DNA of 64,000 nt, taken from NCBI GenBank assembly GCA_035654775.1, contig DASRWB010000032.1, positions 1 to 64,000 of the forward strand, written 5' to 3'. This DNA comes from HKST-UBA85 sp035654775. GTDB taxonomy: Bacteria > Bacteroidota > Bacteroidia > Flavobacteriales > Flavobacteriaceae. The translations under genes and the position numbers were made by a program. The notes beneath the pieces were generated by a model. It was not told where the DNA came from, made no database searches, and saw only the letters and a program-made list of their open reading frames with translations. Positions 6,419 to 15,486 of the stretch are shown one piece after another. The number at the start of each line of letters is the position of its first letter. Positions within the stretch are counted from its first letter, which is position 1.

Positions 6419-9250
6419 ATGACCCATTTTGAAGAATATATTGAGGTAAAAGGTGCGCGTGTCCATAACCTAAAAAACATAGATGTAAATATTCCCCGCG
6501 AAAAACTGGTAGTCATTACCGGTTTGTCCGGAAGCGGAAAATCCTCACTCGCCTTTGATACCATTTATGCCGAAGGACAACGCCGCTACATTGAAACTTT
6601 TTCGGCTTACGCCCGACAATTTCTAGGTAGCCTGGAACGTCCGGATGTAGATAAAATTGACGGCTTGTCGCCCGTAATTGCCATAGAACAAAAGACCACC
6701 AGCAAATCCCCACGTTCTACGGTAGGCACTATTACCGAAGTGTATGATTTTCTCAGACTATTGTTTGCCCGCGCCGGCGATGCCTATAGCTATAATACCG
6801 GTGAAAAAATGGTAAGCTACAGCGATGAACAAATAAAACAACTCATTCTTGAAGATTACAAGGACCAGCGCATTACAGTTTTAGCGCCAGTGGTAAGAGC
6901 CAGAAAAGGGCACTACCGCGAACTTTTTGAGCAAATTGCCAAGCAGGGTTTTGTTAAAGTAAGAACTGATGGTGAAATATGCGATTTAACCCACGGTATG
7001 AAACTGGACCGCTACGTAACGCATGATATTGAAATTGTAATTGACCGCTTAAAAATTGATCATGAGGTTGATAACGATAAACGCCTGACTGAAACCATCA
7101 ATACTGCCATGTATCACGGTGATAACGTGCTTATGGTAATAGAACAAGACTCTCAGGAAGTGCGGTTTTTCAGTAGAAACCTGATGTGTCCAACCACAGG
7201 TATTTCCTACCCCAACCCGGAACCGAATAATTTTTCCTTTAATTCGCCCAAAGGCGCTTGTCCAAAATGCAACGGTATTGGGAAACTCTATCAGATAAAC
7301 GAAAACAAAATTATTCCCGACCCATCGCTATCTATTAAAAATGGCGCTTTGGCACCACACGGTCCGGAAAAAAACAACTGGATTTTCAAACAATTTGAAA
7401 TCATTGCACAACGGTATAATTTCAAACTAAGCGACCCGTACAGCAGTATTCCTGAAGAAGCCAAGCAACTTATCCTTTATGGCGGAAAAGAAAAATTTGC
7501 CGTGGAAAGCAAAACTTTAGGGGTAACCCGCGAGTATAAAATTGATTTTGAAGGCGTTGCTCATTTTATAGAAAATCAATACAACACCGCCGATTCCACT
7601 TCGTTGAAACGCTGGGCAAAAGACTACATGGACAAAGTGGTTTGTGAAGAGTGCAACGGCACCCGGTTAAAAAAAGAATCGCTTTACTTTAAACTCAACA
7701 ACAAAAACATAGCTGAACTGGCCCATATGGATATTCTGGACCTGTCAAACTGGTTCAAAGCCTTGCCCGAGCATTTATCAAAAAAGCAGGAAGTAATTGC
7801 GGCAGAAGTAATCAAAGAAATTTCTACCCGTTTGCAGTTTCTGCTTGATGTTGGTCTGGATTATTTGACTCTCGACAGAAGCTCAAAATCCCTTTCGGGC
7901 GGCGAAGCCCAACGCATTCGGTTGGCCACTCAAATAGGCTCACAACTGGTTGGCGTACTTTATATTTTGGACGAACCCAGCATTGGGTTGCATCAGCGCG
8001 ACAACGAAAAGCTTATTAATTCCCTGGTCGCTCTAAAAGATATAGGCAACTCCGTAATCGTAGTAGAACATGATAAAGATATGATAGAGCGAGCCGACTA
8101 CATTATTGATATTGGCCCAAAAGCAGGCAAATACGGAGGTGAAATTATTTCTGAAGGCAACCTGGAAGAATTAAAAAAACACCATACCCTAACCGCCGAT
8201 TACCTGAACGGGACAAAAACCATACCCGTTCCTAAAAAAAGACGAGCGGGAAACGGAAAGCAACTGGTTTTGTCCGGGTGTACCGGTAACAATCTTAAAA
8301 ATGTGACGGTTTCATTTCCATTGGGAAAAATGATAGGCATCACCGGTGTTTCGGGAAGCGGAAAATCCACTTTAATCAACGAAACACTCTACCCTATATT
8401 AAACACTCATTTTTTTAGAGCTGTAAAAAAGCCCATGCCTTACAAAAGCATAGAGGGATTAAAACACATAGATAAAGTAATAGATATCAACCAATCTCCC
8501 ATAGGCAGAACACCACGAAGCAATCCGGCAACCTATACCGGCGTTTTCAGCGAAATACGAAGCCTGTATGCTAAAGTCCCCGAAGCCATGATTCGCGGGT
8601 ACAAACCCGGCCGATTTAGTTTTAATGTCGCCGGAGGCAGATGTGAAACCTGTCGTGGTGGTGGATTGCGAGTAATAGAAATGAATTTTTTACCGGATGT
8701 TTATGTGGAATGTGAAACCTGTCAAGGTAAACGTTTCAATCGTGAAACACTGGAAATTCGTTACAAAGGAAAATCCATTTCGGATGTATTGGAAATGACT
8801 ATTAACGAAGCCGTAACGTTCTTTAAACATATTCCTAAAATTCACAAAAAAATTAAAACCATTCAGGATGTTGGCTTAGGTTACATAACATTAGGACAAC
8901 AAAGCACTACCCTTTCCGGTGGTGAAGCCCAACGTATTAAACTGGCCACAGAGCTGAGCAAACGCGATACCGGAAACACCTTTTATATTTTAGATGAACC
9001 AACTACCGGACTGCATTTTGAAGACATAAGAGTACTTATGCACGTCCTCAACAAACTGGTAGACAAAGGCAATACCGTAGTGATTATTGAGCACAATATG
9101 GATGTCATTAAAATGGTAGATTACATTATTGATATTGGATACGAAGGTGGTAAAGGCGGCGGAAAAATTGTGGCCGAAGGAACACCCGAAGAAATTATAA
9201 CCGATAAAAAAAGTTATACCGCACAATTCCTAAAAAAAGAGTTAATTTAG
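6419..9250 (+). CDS. uvrA: Excinuclease ABC subunit A
   Basis: UvrA, the damage-recognition ATPase of nucleotide excision repair, 943 residues as usual for UvrA1. The first ATPase has Walker A GLSGSGKSS near residue 38 with the RRYIETFSAYARQFLG segment, then a signature SLSGGEAQRIRLA. The second has GVSGSGKST and TLSGGEAQRIKLA with ILDEPTTGLH. The second zinc module (CETC ... CETC, around residues 743-772) is intact. The first has only three of four cysteines: C257, C281 and C284 are present while T260 stands where the second Cys is expected. The start is set to ATG 6419 because the upstream TTG lies in the promoter box. It is followed co-directionally by the LOG gene after 22 bases. Confidence 0.96.
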   Translation: MTHFEEYIEVKGARVHNLKNIDVNIPREKLVVITGLSGSGKSSLAFDTIYAEGQRRYIETFSAYARQFLGSLERPDVDKIDGLSPVIAIEQKTTSKSPRSTVGTITEVYDFLRLLFARAGDAYSYNTGEKMVSYSDEQIKQLILEDYKDQRITVLAPVVRARKGHYRELFEQIAKQGFVKVRTDGEICDLTHGMKLDRYVTHDIEIVIDRLKIDHEVDNDKRLTETINTAMYHGDNVLMVIEQDSQEVRFFSRNLMCPTTGISYPNPEPNNFSFNSPKGACPKCNGIGKLYQINENKIIPDPSLSIKNGALAPHGPEKNNWIFKQFEIIAQRYNFKLSDPYSSIPEEAKQLILYGGKEKFAVESKTLGVTREYKIDFEGVAHFIENQYNTADSTSLKRWAKDYMDKVVCEECNGTRLKKESLYFKLNNKNIAELAHMDILDLSNWFKALPEHLSKKQEVIAAEVIKEISTRLQFLLDVGLDYLTLDRSSKSLSGGEAQRIRLATQIGSQLVGVLYILDEPSIGLHQRDNEKLINSLVALKDIGNSVIVVEHDKDMIERADYIIDIGPKAGKYGGEIISEGNLEELKKHHTLTADYLNGTKTIPVPKKRRAGNGKQLVLSGCTGNNLKNVTVSFPLGKMIGITGVSGSGKSTLINETLYPILNTHFFRAVKKPMPYKSIEGLKHIDKVIDINQSPIGRTPRSNPATYTGVFSEIRSLYAKVPEAMIRGYKPGRFSFNVAGGRCETCRGGGLRVIEMNFLPDVYVECETCQGKRFNRETLEIRYKGKSISDVLEMTINEAVTFFKHIPKIHKKIKTIQDVGLGYITLGQQSTTLSGGEAQRIKLATELSKRDTGNTFYILDEPTTGLHFEDIRVLMHVLNKLVDKGNTVVIIEHNMDVIKMVDYIIDIGYEGGKGGGKIVAEGTPEEIITDKKSYTAQFLKKELI

Positions 9251-9272
9251 TAAATAGTAAATAAAAACAGGC

Positions 9273-9962
9273 ATGAGAAAAGAACAGCATCACAAAGGAT
9301 GGAATGAAATAAAAACCAACGATTCCTGGGCCATTTTCAAAATTATGGGCGAATTTGTCAACGGATATGAAAAACTCAGCCGGATTGGTCCGTGCGTTTC
9401 CATTTTTGGTTCGGCACGCACTAAACCAAACGACAAATACTACTTACTTGCCGAAAAAATTGCCGAAAAAATTGTAGAAAACGGATATGGTGTTATTACC
9501 GGTGGCGGACCCGGAATTATGGAAGCCGGGAATAAAGGAGCCCATTTAGCCGGCGGCACGTCAGTAGGACTAAACATAGAACTCCCGTTTGAACAGCACG
9601 ACAACCCTTACATAGACACAGATAAAAATCTGGATTTTGATTATTTCTTTGTTAGAAAAGTAATGTTTGTTAAATATTCACAAGGTTTTGTAGTTATGCC
9701 CGGCGGTTTTGGCACTCTGGACGAACTTTTTGAGGCCATTACACTTATTCAAACCAACAAAATTGAAAAGTTTCCAATTATTCTGGTAGGGACCGATTTC
9801 TGGACCGGATTACTGGACTGGGTAAAAGCAACCGTGCTACACCAGTTTCATAATATTAGTGAAAAAGATTTAGATTTAATACATTTGGTAGATAACGAAG
9901 ATGAAGTAATTGAGATTTTGGATGCCTTCTATGCGAAGTTTAATTTGAGTCCCAATTTCTAA
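9273..9962 (+). CDS. LOG family protein (nucleoside-5'-monophosphate phosphoribohydrolase-like)
   Basis: A 229-residue Rossmann-fold protein of the LOG/TIGR00730 family. It contains the GGGPGIMEAGNKGA motif and PGGFGTLDELFE, the PGGxGTxxE signature that binds the nucleotide and carries the catalytic glutamate. Characterised members release the base from cytokinin riboside monophosphate or from AMP-like nucleotides; in most bacteria the real substrate is unclear. An SxxFGSARTKP segment at about residue 48 is typical of the longer branch. It sits between uvrA and the M1-like gene with short spacers (22 and 20 bases) and is likely read from the uvrA promoter. Confidence 0.9.
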   Translation: MRKEQHHKGWNEIKTNDSWAIFKIMGEFVNGYEKLSRIGPCVSIFGSARTKPNDKYYLLAEKIAEKIVENGYGVITGGGPGIMEAGNKGAHLAGGTSVGLNIELPFEQHDNPYIDTDKNLDFDYFFVRKVMFVKYSQGFVVMPGGFGTLDELFEAITLIQTNKIEKFPIILVGTDFWTGLLDWVKATVLHQFHNISEKDLDLIHLVDNEDEVIEILDAFYAKFNLSPNF

Positions 9963-9982
9963 GAAAATCTTCTGTATAAGCT

Positions 9983-12844
9983 ATGATAAAGAACGGTTTA
10001 TTAACGGCAATGTTTTGTTGCGTAACGGGAATTCTTTTTGCCCAAAACGATTCTATTTCCGGTATCGAAAAAACAAATAAAATTGAGCTTAAAGCCGTTT
10101 TAGATACTGAAAAACATCAGCTTAAAATAAACCAAACGCTTACCTATTTTAACACTACAACAGACACCTTATATACAGTATTTTTAAATGACTGGGCGCA
10201 TAGCTATGCTACCAAAAACACTCCACTAGCCACTCGATTTGCAGAAGAGTTTAACACCATCTTTCATTTTGCAAAAAATGAAGATCGAGGATATACCGTT
10301 ATCACCTCACTTACTCAGGAAGATTCTCCGGTTGTCTTTGCCAGACTTTCTGAACAAATAGATGTTCTTAAAGTTACATTAAACAAACCCTTGCTTCCCG
10401 GTAGCAGTTACACACTTAAACTAAATTACATTGTTCAACTCCCTAATGATAAATTTACAAAATACGGACGCACCGCAGACAACAACTACAATTTAAGATA
10501 CTGGTATATTGTCCCTGCGATATATAACGGCTCGTGGAAATATCAAAGTAATAAAGATCTTGACGATTTGTTTATTCCGCCGGCGACAATAGAAATGGAG
10601 CTTACTACACCTAAAAATTACATCTCTACAAGTGAGTTAAATTTACTGGAACAAGCTCATAAATCAGATAAAATCATCACCAGATTCTCCGGTGAAAACA
10701 GAAAAAACACCCGGCTGTTTCTTAACAAATCTTTCACCTTTAAAGAGGTAAAAACCGATACCTTTACCTTGGTTACAGATTTAGATGCCGAAGGATTAAC
10801 CACCATAGAAGAAACCGTTTTATCAGATAGGGTGATTCGTTTCATAAACCAAAACCTACCGGTTTATCCTCACGAAAAGTTATTGGTAGCTGATATAGAC
10901 TATAAGAAAAACCCTATTTACGGACTTAACTTACTTCCGGGGTTTATCAGACCTTTTGCTGACAATTTTCAATACGAGCTAAAACTTTTAAAAACCGCGT
11001 TGCAAAACTATTTTGAAAATACGTTGCTGATAAACCCAAGAGAAGAACAGTGGATGCTTGACGGCTTGCAGGTATATTACATGATTAAGTACGTAGAAAC
11101 CTTCTATCCTAACACAAAATTGTTGGGTAGTTTAGCGAGTATTTGGGGCATTCGGTCCTTTCATGCTTCCAGCTTAGATTTTAACACACAATATCAGCTT
11201 GGATACATGCACATGGCACGCACGAATAGAGATCAGCCATTAAGCATGCAAAAAGATTCGTTACTAAAGTTCAATGCAAACATTGCCAATAAATACAAGG
11301 CAGGCATTGGATTTAAATACTTGGACGATTTTATTAATGAAAATACCTTTGAAAATACCGTAAAGAGCTTTTTAGCACAAAACCAACTCAAAGAAACCTC
11401 AACCCAAACCTTTGAAACTCTTTTAAAAGCAAACACAGACAAAAATATTGACTGGTTTTTTAAAGAATATATTCACTCTCGAAAGAAGATAGACTTCAGA
11501 ATAAAGAAAGTTAGAAAAACCCATGATTCTATAACCTTAACCTTGCAAAACAAACGGCACAACAATATGCCCGTATCCTTGTTTAAACTTTTTAACGACA
11601 GTGTAATATCCAAGCAATGGATTGAAAACATTAAAACAGAAAAAACGATTACTATACCTCGCGAAGAAGCCAACAAGCTGGTGCTAAACTACGACAACAC
11701 TATACCGGAGTACAACCTTAGAGACAATTGGAAATCGCTCAAAGGATTCTTTTTTAACAATAAACCCTTTCAGTTCAGACTATTTAAAGACATCGAGGAT
11801 CCGTATTACAATCAGGTATTTTTAATGCCGCTTGTAGAGTTCAGAAATATTTATGACGGCTTGTCTTTAGGTACACGAATTCACAACAAAACCCTGTTAC
11901 GCAAAAAATTTAACTACAGTTTTTCGCCACAATATGGCACTCAATCTAACACACTCACAGGTTCGGGTTCTATTTACCAATGGCACAATGTTGAAGACCG
12001 AAACCTGTTTTTCATTTACTATGGCATGACCGGAAGCTACCAATCTTATGCAGAAAATTTATTTGTTAGAAAATTAAATCCTACACTGTCATTTGGCTTT
12101 AGAGACAAAAACGATTTTAGGTCTAATATTTACCATACACTGGATATAAAATACCTGCTGTTTAACAGAGATAAAAGCCCTGTTTTTATTCAGGAAAATG
12201 ATGAACCCAACTACAGTGTTTTTAATATTCGCTACACCCATTCGGATGAAAATTTGATAGATCTTAAAAAATGGTTTGTAGACTTTCAAACCTCAAAAAC
12301 TTTTGGAAAAATAGCGTTTAACTACCAAATCCGGCATCTTTACGAAAGCAACAGGCAGTTTAGCTTTCGTTTTTTTGCAGGCGCATTTCTTTACAACACC
12401 AATCCATCAGACTTTAACTACTTTAGTTTTGCACTGGACAGACCCACCGATTATCTATTTGAATACGCCTATTTAGGAAGATCGGAATCGGCCGGAATTT
12501 TCAGTCAACAACTTATACTTGCTGAAGGCGGATTTAAATCCAAGTTGCAACCCGGTTATGCCAATCAATGGATTACCACAGTAAACCTGGGCACTTCAAT
12601 TTGGCGGTATTTTCAGCTATATGGAGACATTGGCGTGGTAAAAAACAAAAATCAAGAAGCTAAATTTGTTTACGATAGTGGCTTACGTTTGAATTTAGTA
12701 CAAGACTACTTTGAAGTTTACTTTCCGGTATATTCTAATTTGGGCTGGGAAATCGGACAACCCAATTACGATCAAAAAATACGCTTTATTTTCACTGTGG
12801 ATCCACAAGCACTTCTTGGTCTGTTCAGAAGAAAATGGTACTAA
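9983..12844 (+). CDS. M1-peptidase-like protein lacking the zinc site, fused to a probable outer-membrane beta-barrel
   Basis: A 953-residue protein with a signal peptide (about residues 1-20, ending FAQ). Residues about 25-480 resemble M1 family aminopeptidases: the N-terminal strand-rich domain, then the catalytic-domain region. Where M1 enzymes have HEXXH-x18-E this protein, aligned without gaps, has Lys337, Thr338, Gln341 and Asp360, and GAMEN is replaced by YGLNLLPG. It should not bind zinc or cleave peptides the usual way. From about residue 600 to the end it is a run of alternating hydrophobic/aromatic strands with tight turns, ending in a strand with terminal Tyr, as in outer-membrane barrels. 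The barrel reading is inferred from pattern only. Function unknown; it may bind peptides at the surface. Confidence 0.75.
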   Translation: MIKNGLLTAMFCCVTGILFAQNDSISGIEKTNKIELKAVLDTEKHQLKINQTLTYFNTTTDTLYTVFLNDWAHSYATKNTPLATRFAEEFNTIFHFAKNEDRGYTVITSLTQEDSPVVFARLSEQIDVLKVTLNKPLLPGSSYTLKLNYIVQLPNDKFTKYGRTADNNYNLRYWYIVPAIYNGSWKYQSNKDLDDLFIPPATIEMELTTPKNYISTSELNLLEQAHKSDKIITRFSGENRKNTRLFLNKSFTFKEVKTDTFTLVTDLDAEGLTTIEETVLSDRVIRFINQNLPVYPHEKLLVADIDYKKNPIYGLNLLPGFIRPFADNFQYELKLLKTALQNYFENTLLINPREEQWMLDGLQVYYMIKYVETFYPNTKLLGSLASIWGIRSFHASSLDFNTQYQLGYMHMARTNRDQPLSMQKDSLLKFNANIANKYKAGIGFKYLDDFINENTFENTVKSFLAQNQLKETSTQTFETLLKANTDKNIDWFFKEYIHSRKKIDFRIKKVRKTHDSITLTLQNKRHNNMPVSLFKLFNDSVISKQWIENIKTEKTITIPREEANKLVLNYDNTIPEYNLRDNWKSLKGFFFNNKPFQFRLFKDIEDPYYNQVFLMPLVEFRNIYDGLSLGTRIHNKTLLRKKFNYSFSPQYGTQSNTLTGSGSIYQWHNVEDRNLFFIYYGMTGSYQSYAENLFVRKLNPTLSFGFRDKNDFRSNIYHTLDIKYLLFNRDKSPVFIQENDEPNYSVFNIRYTHSDENLIDLKKWFVDFQTSKTFGKIAFNYQIRHLYESNRQFSFRFFAGAFLYNTNPSDFNYFSFALDRPTDYLFEYAYLGRSESAGIFSQQLILAEGGFKSKLQPGYANQWITTVNLGTSIWRYFQLYGDIGVVKNKNQEAKFVYDSGLRLNLVQDYFEVYFPVYSNLGWEIGQPNYDQKIRFIFTVDPQALLGLFRRKWY

Positions 12845-12966
12845 AAAAGCGTCAATATCATTGCATTATTTTTAATGAAATTCGGAATAATTGATTATTT
12901 TTTAATTTTTAATAAAAAAAAGACATATATATAAAGAATATTTAAATATATTAACATTTAATCTCA

Positions 12967-12997
12967 TTGCATTTAACTTAAACTTTAGCTAAATTTG
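12967..12997 (+). promoter_or_regulatory. Promoter of the fused E1 gene (-33 TTG and -7 TAAATTTG)
   Basis: TTG at 12967-12969 and TAAATTTG at 12990-12997 are 20 bases apart, matching the Bacteroidota consensus in both elements and spacing. The in-frame TTG at 12995 is inside the -7 box, so the ATG at 13016 is the start. Confidence 0.65.
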
Positions 12998-13015
12998 TAT
13001 CCTAAACGCCAACGT

Positions 13016-15427
13016 ATGCAAACAAACCCTAAAACATCACAAAACCTGTCATTTGAAGAGTTTAAGCACGAAGTTTTAAACGATTATAAAATTGCGGTAA
13101 CCTCACGCGAATGCAGTTTATTAGGGCGAAGAGAAGTACTTACCGGAAAAGCGAAGTTTGGTATTTTCGGAGACGGCAAAGAAGTACCGCAACTGGCTTG
13201 GGCAAAAGCCTTTAAAAAAGGTGACTTTCGCTCCGGGTATTATAGAGACCAAACCATTATGATGGCTTTAGGAGCTTTAACCATACAGCAGTTTTTTGCA
13301 GGACTTTATGCCAACACAAATCTGGAAGAAGAACCCATGTCTGCCGGAAGGCAAATGGGCGGTCACTTTACCACACACAGTCTGGATGCCGACGGAAACT
13401 GGAAAAATTTAACTCAGCAATACAATTCCAGTGCCGACATATCGCCAACCGCCGGTCAAATGCCCAGATTGTTAGGTTTGGCACAAGCCTCGAAAATTTA
13501 CAGAAATATCAAAGAAATAAACGCTACAAACTTCTCCATAAACGGAAATGAAGTGGCTTGGGGAACTATAGGAAATGCCAGCACCAGCGAAGGTTTATTT
13601 TTTGAAACTTTTAACGCTGCAGGTGTATTGCAAGTACCTATGGTAATAAGTGTTTGGGATGACAACTATGGTATTTCTGTGCATGCAAAACACCAAACTA
13701 CTAAGGAAAATATATCAGAAATATTACAAGGATTTCAACGCGACAAAGACACTAATGGATACGAAATACTACGCGTAAACGGCTGGGATTATCCGGCATT
13801 AATAGAAACTTATGAAACCGCCGGTCGCATAGCCCGAGAAGAACACGTTCCCGTATTAATCCATGTACAAGAACTAACGCAGCCACAAGGACACTCAACC
13901 TCTGGGTCTCACGAGCGTTATAAATCCAAAGAGCGACTGGCTTGGGAACAAGAGCATGACTGCAATGTAAAAATGAGAGAATGGATTATAGCCAACAGCA
14001 TTGCTACGGAGGAAGAATTAAAAACTCTGGAAACAGCCATCAAAAAAGAAGTCCGAGACCAAAAAAAGGCGGCTTGGGAGTCGTTTATTCTTCCTATGAA
14101 AACTTCACAGAAGGAATTGTCAGAATTGCTCGAACGCGTAGCTTCAACCTCGGAAAACAAAAACTTTATTTTAACCCTTAAAAATAAGCTGGACGAACAA
14201 ACCGAGCCTTTAAAAAAAGATATCATTTCCACAGCCAGAAAAGCGTTGCGGTATGTGTTAAATAGTTCTTCCGAAGAAAAGCAAGCCCTACAGAAATGGG
14301 TTACCAATTATATAGAAAATATTCAACCTCAATACAGCTCTCACCTTTACAGTCAAACTGATAAAAAGATAAGCAAGGCAACCGAAAGTTTACCTGAATA
14401 TGACAACAATGCCCCTGAAGTAGACGGAAGAGTTGTACTTCGGGACAATTTTGACGCTTTGTTTTCAAAATATCCTGAAGCTTTGATTTTTGGAGAAGAC
14501 TCCGGAAACATAGGCGATGTAAATCAAGGACTCGAAGGCTTACAAGAAAAATATGGCGAACTGCGCGTTGCCGATGCCGGTATACGAGAAGCCACTATTT
14601 TAGGTCAAGGTATTGGTATGGCCATGCGAGGTTTACGACCCATAGCTGAAATTCAGTATTTGGATTATATTTTGTATGCGCTTCAAATTATGAGTGATGA
14701 TTTAGCCACCTTGTTATATCGAACGGTAGGCAGGCAAAAAGCCCCATTAATAATACGGACTCGAGGCCACAGACTAGAAGGAATATGGCATTCGGGATCA
14801 CAATTGGGCGGACTAATCCACTTGCTGAGAGGAATCCATATTTTAGTCCCCAGAAACATGACCAAAGCGGCAGGATTTTACAATACTTTAATGGAATGTG
14901 ACGAACCTGCCTTACTTATTGAATGCTTAAACGGATACAGGCTTAAGGAAAAGCTTCCTGCAAATTTAGGTGAATTTAAGACTCCTATCGGTGTAGTAGA
15001 AACCGTAAAAGAAGGAACCGATATTACACTAGTGTCATATGGCTCTACCCTTCGTATAGTGCAAGAAGTTGCCCTAGAATTATTGCAAGTGGGTATAAAT
15101 GCTGAAGTTATAGATTGTCAATCGTTGCTACCTTTTGATATTAACCATGATATTGTAAAAAGCGTAGCTAAAACTAACAGGCTTCTCGTTGTTGACGAAG
15201 ATGTTCCCGGTGGAGCTTCTGCATACATTTTGCAGGAAATATTAGAAAATCAAAATGCCTACACGTATTTAGACAGTAAACCACAAACCCTAACAGCCAA
15301 AGCACACAGACCGGCATATGGCAGTGATGGTGATTATTTTTCAAAACCCTCAGCCGAAGATATTTTTGAAAAGGTATACAATATCATGCATGAAGTGAAT
15401 CCAGCTCAGTTTCCTTCAATTCGTTAA
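13016..15427 (+). CDS. 2-oxoacid dehydrogenase E1, alpha and beta domains in one chain
   Basis: An 803-residue ThDP-dependent E1 in which the alpha part (about 1-400) and beta part (about 455-803) are fused, a layout common in Bacteroidota and usually annotated as branched-chain or pyruvate-type E1. It decarboxylates a 2-oxoacid and passes the acyl group to lipoyl-E2. The beta part has GEDSGNIGDVNQGL, DAGIREATILGQGIGMAM and DEDVPGGASAYI. In the alpha part the ThDP motif GDG-x27-NN reads GNA ... WDDNYG (Asn187, Asp215, Asp216), with preserved spacing but Asp and Asn exchanged. No E2 or E3 is in the window. The substrate cannot be set by sequence alone. Confidence 0.9.
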   Translation: MQTNPKTSQNLSFEEFKHEVLNDYKIAVTSRECSLLGRREVLTGKAKFGIFGDGKEVPQLAWAKAFKKGDFRSGYYRDQTIMMALGALTIQQFFAGLYANTNLEEEPMSAGRQMGGHFTTHSLDADGNWKNLTQQYNSSADISPTAGQMPRLLGLAQASKIYRNIKEINATNFSINGNEVAWGTIGNASTSEGLFFETFNAAGVLQVPMVISVWDDNYGISVHAKHQTTKENISEILQGFQRDKDTNGYEILRVNGWDYPALIETYETAGRIAREEHVPVLIHVQELTQPQGHSTSGSHERYKSKERLAWEQEHDCNVKMREWIIANSIATEEELKTLETAIKKEVRDQKKAAWESFILPMKTSQKELSELLERVASTSENKNFILTLKNKLDEQTEPLKKDIISTARKALRYVLNSSSEEKQALQKWVTNYIENIQPQYSSHLYSQTDKKISKATESLPEYDNNAPEVDGRVVLRDNFDALFSKYPEALIFGEDSGNIGDVNQGLEGLQEKYGELRVADAGIREATILGQGIGMAMRGLRPIAEIQYLDYILYALQIMSDDLATLLYRTVGRQKAPLIIRTRGHRLEGIWHSGSQLGGLIHLLRGIHILVPRNMTKAAGFYNTLMECDEPALLIECLNGYRLKEKLPANLGEFKTPIGVVETVKEGTDITLVSYGSTLRIVQEVALELLQVGINAEVIDCQSLLPFDINHDIVKSVAKTNRLLVVDEDVPGGASAYILQEILENQNAYTYLDSKPQTLTAKAHRPAYGSDGDYFSKPSAEDIFEKVYNIMHEVNPAQFPSIR

Positions 15428-15486
15428 ATTTAGGTGTATTAATTTCAAAATTATACTACCTTTATTGTAACTTGTGTACCAATATT

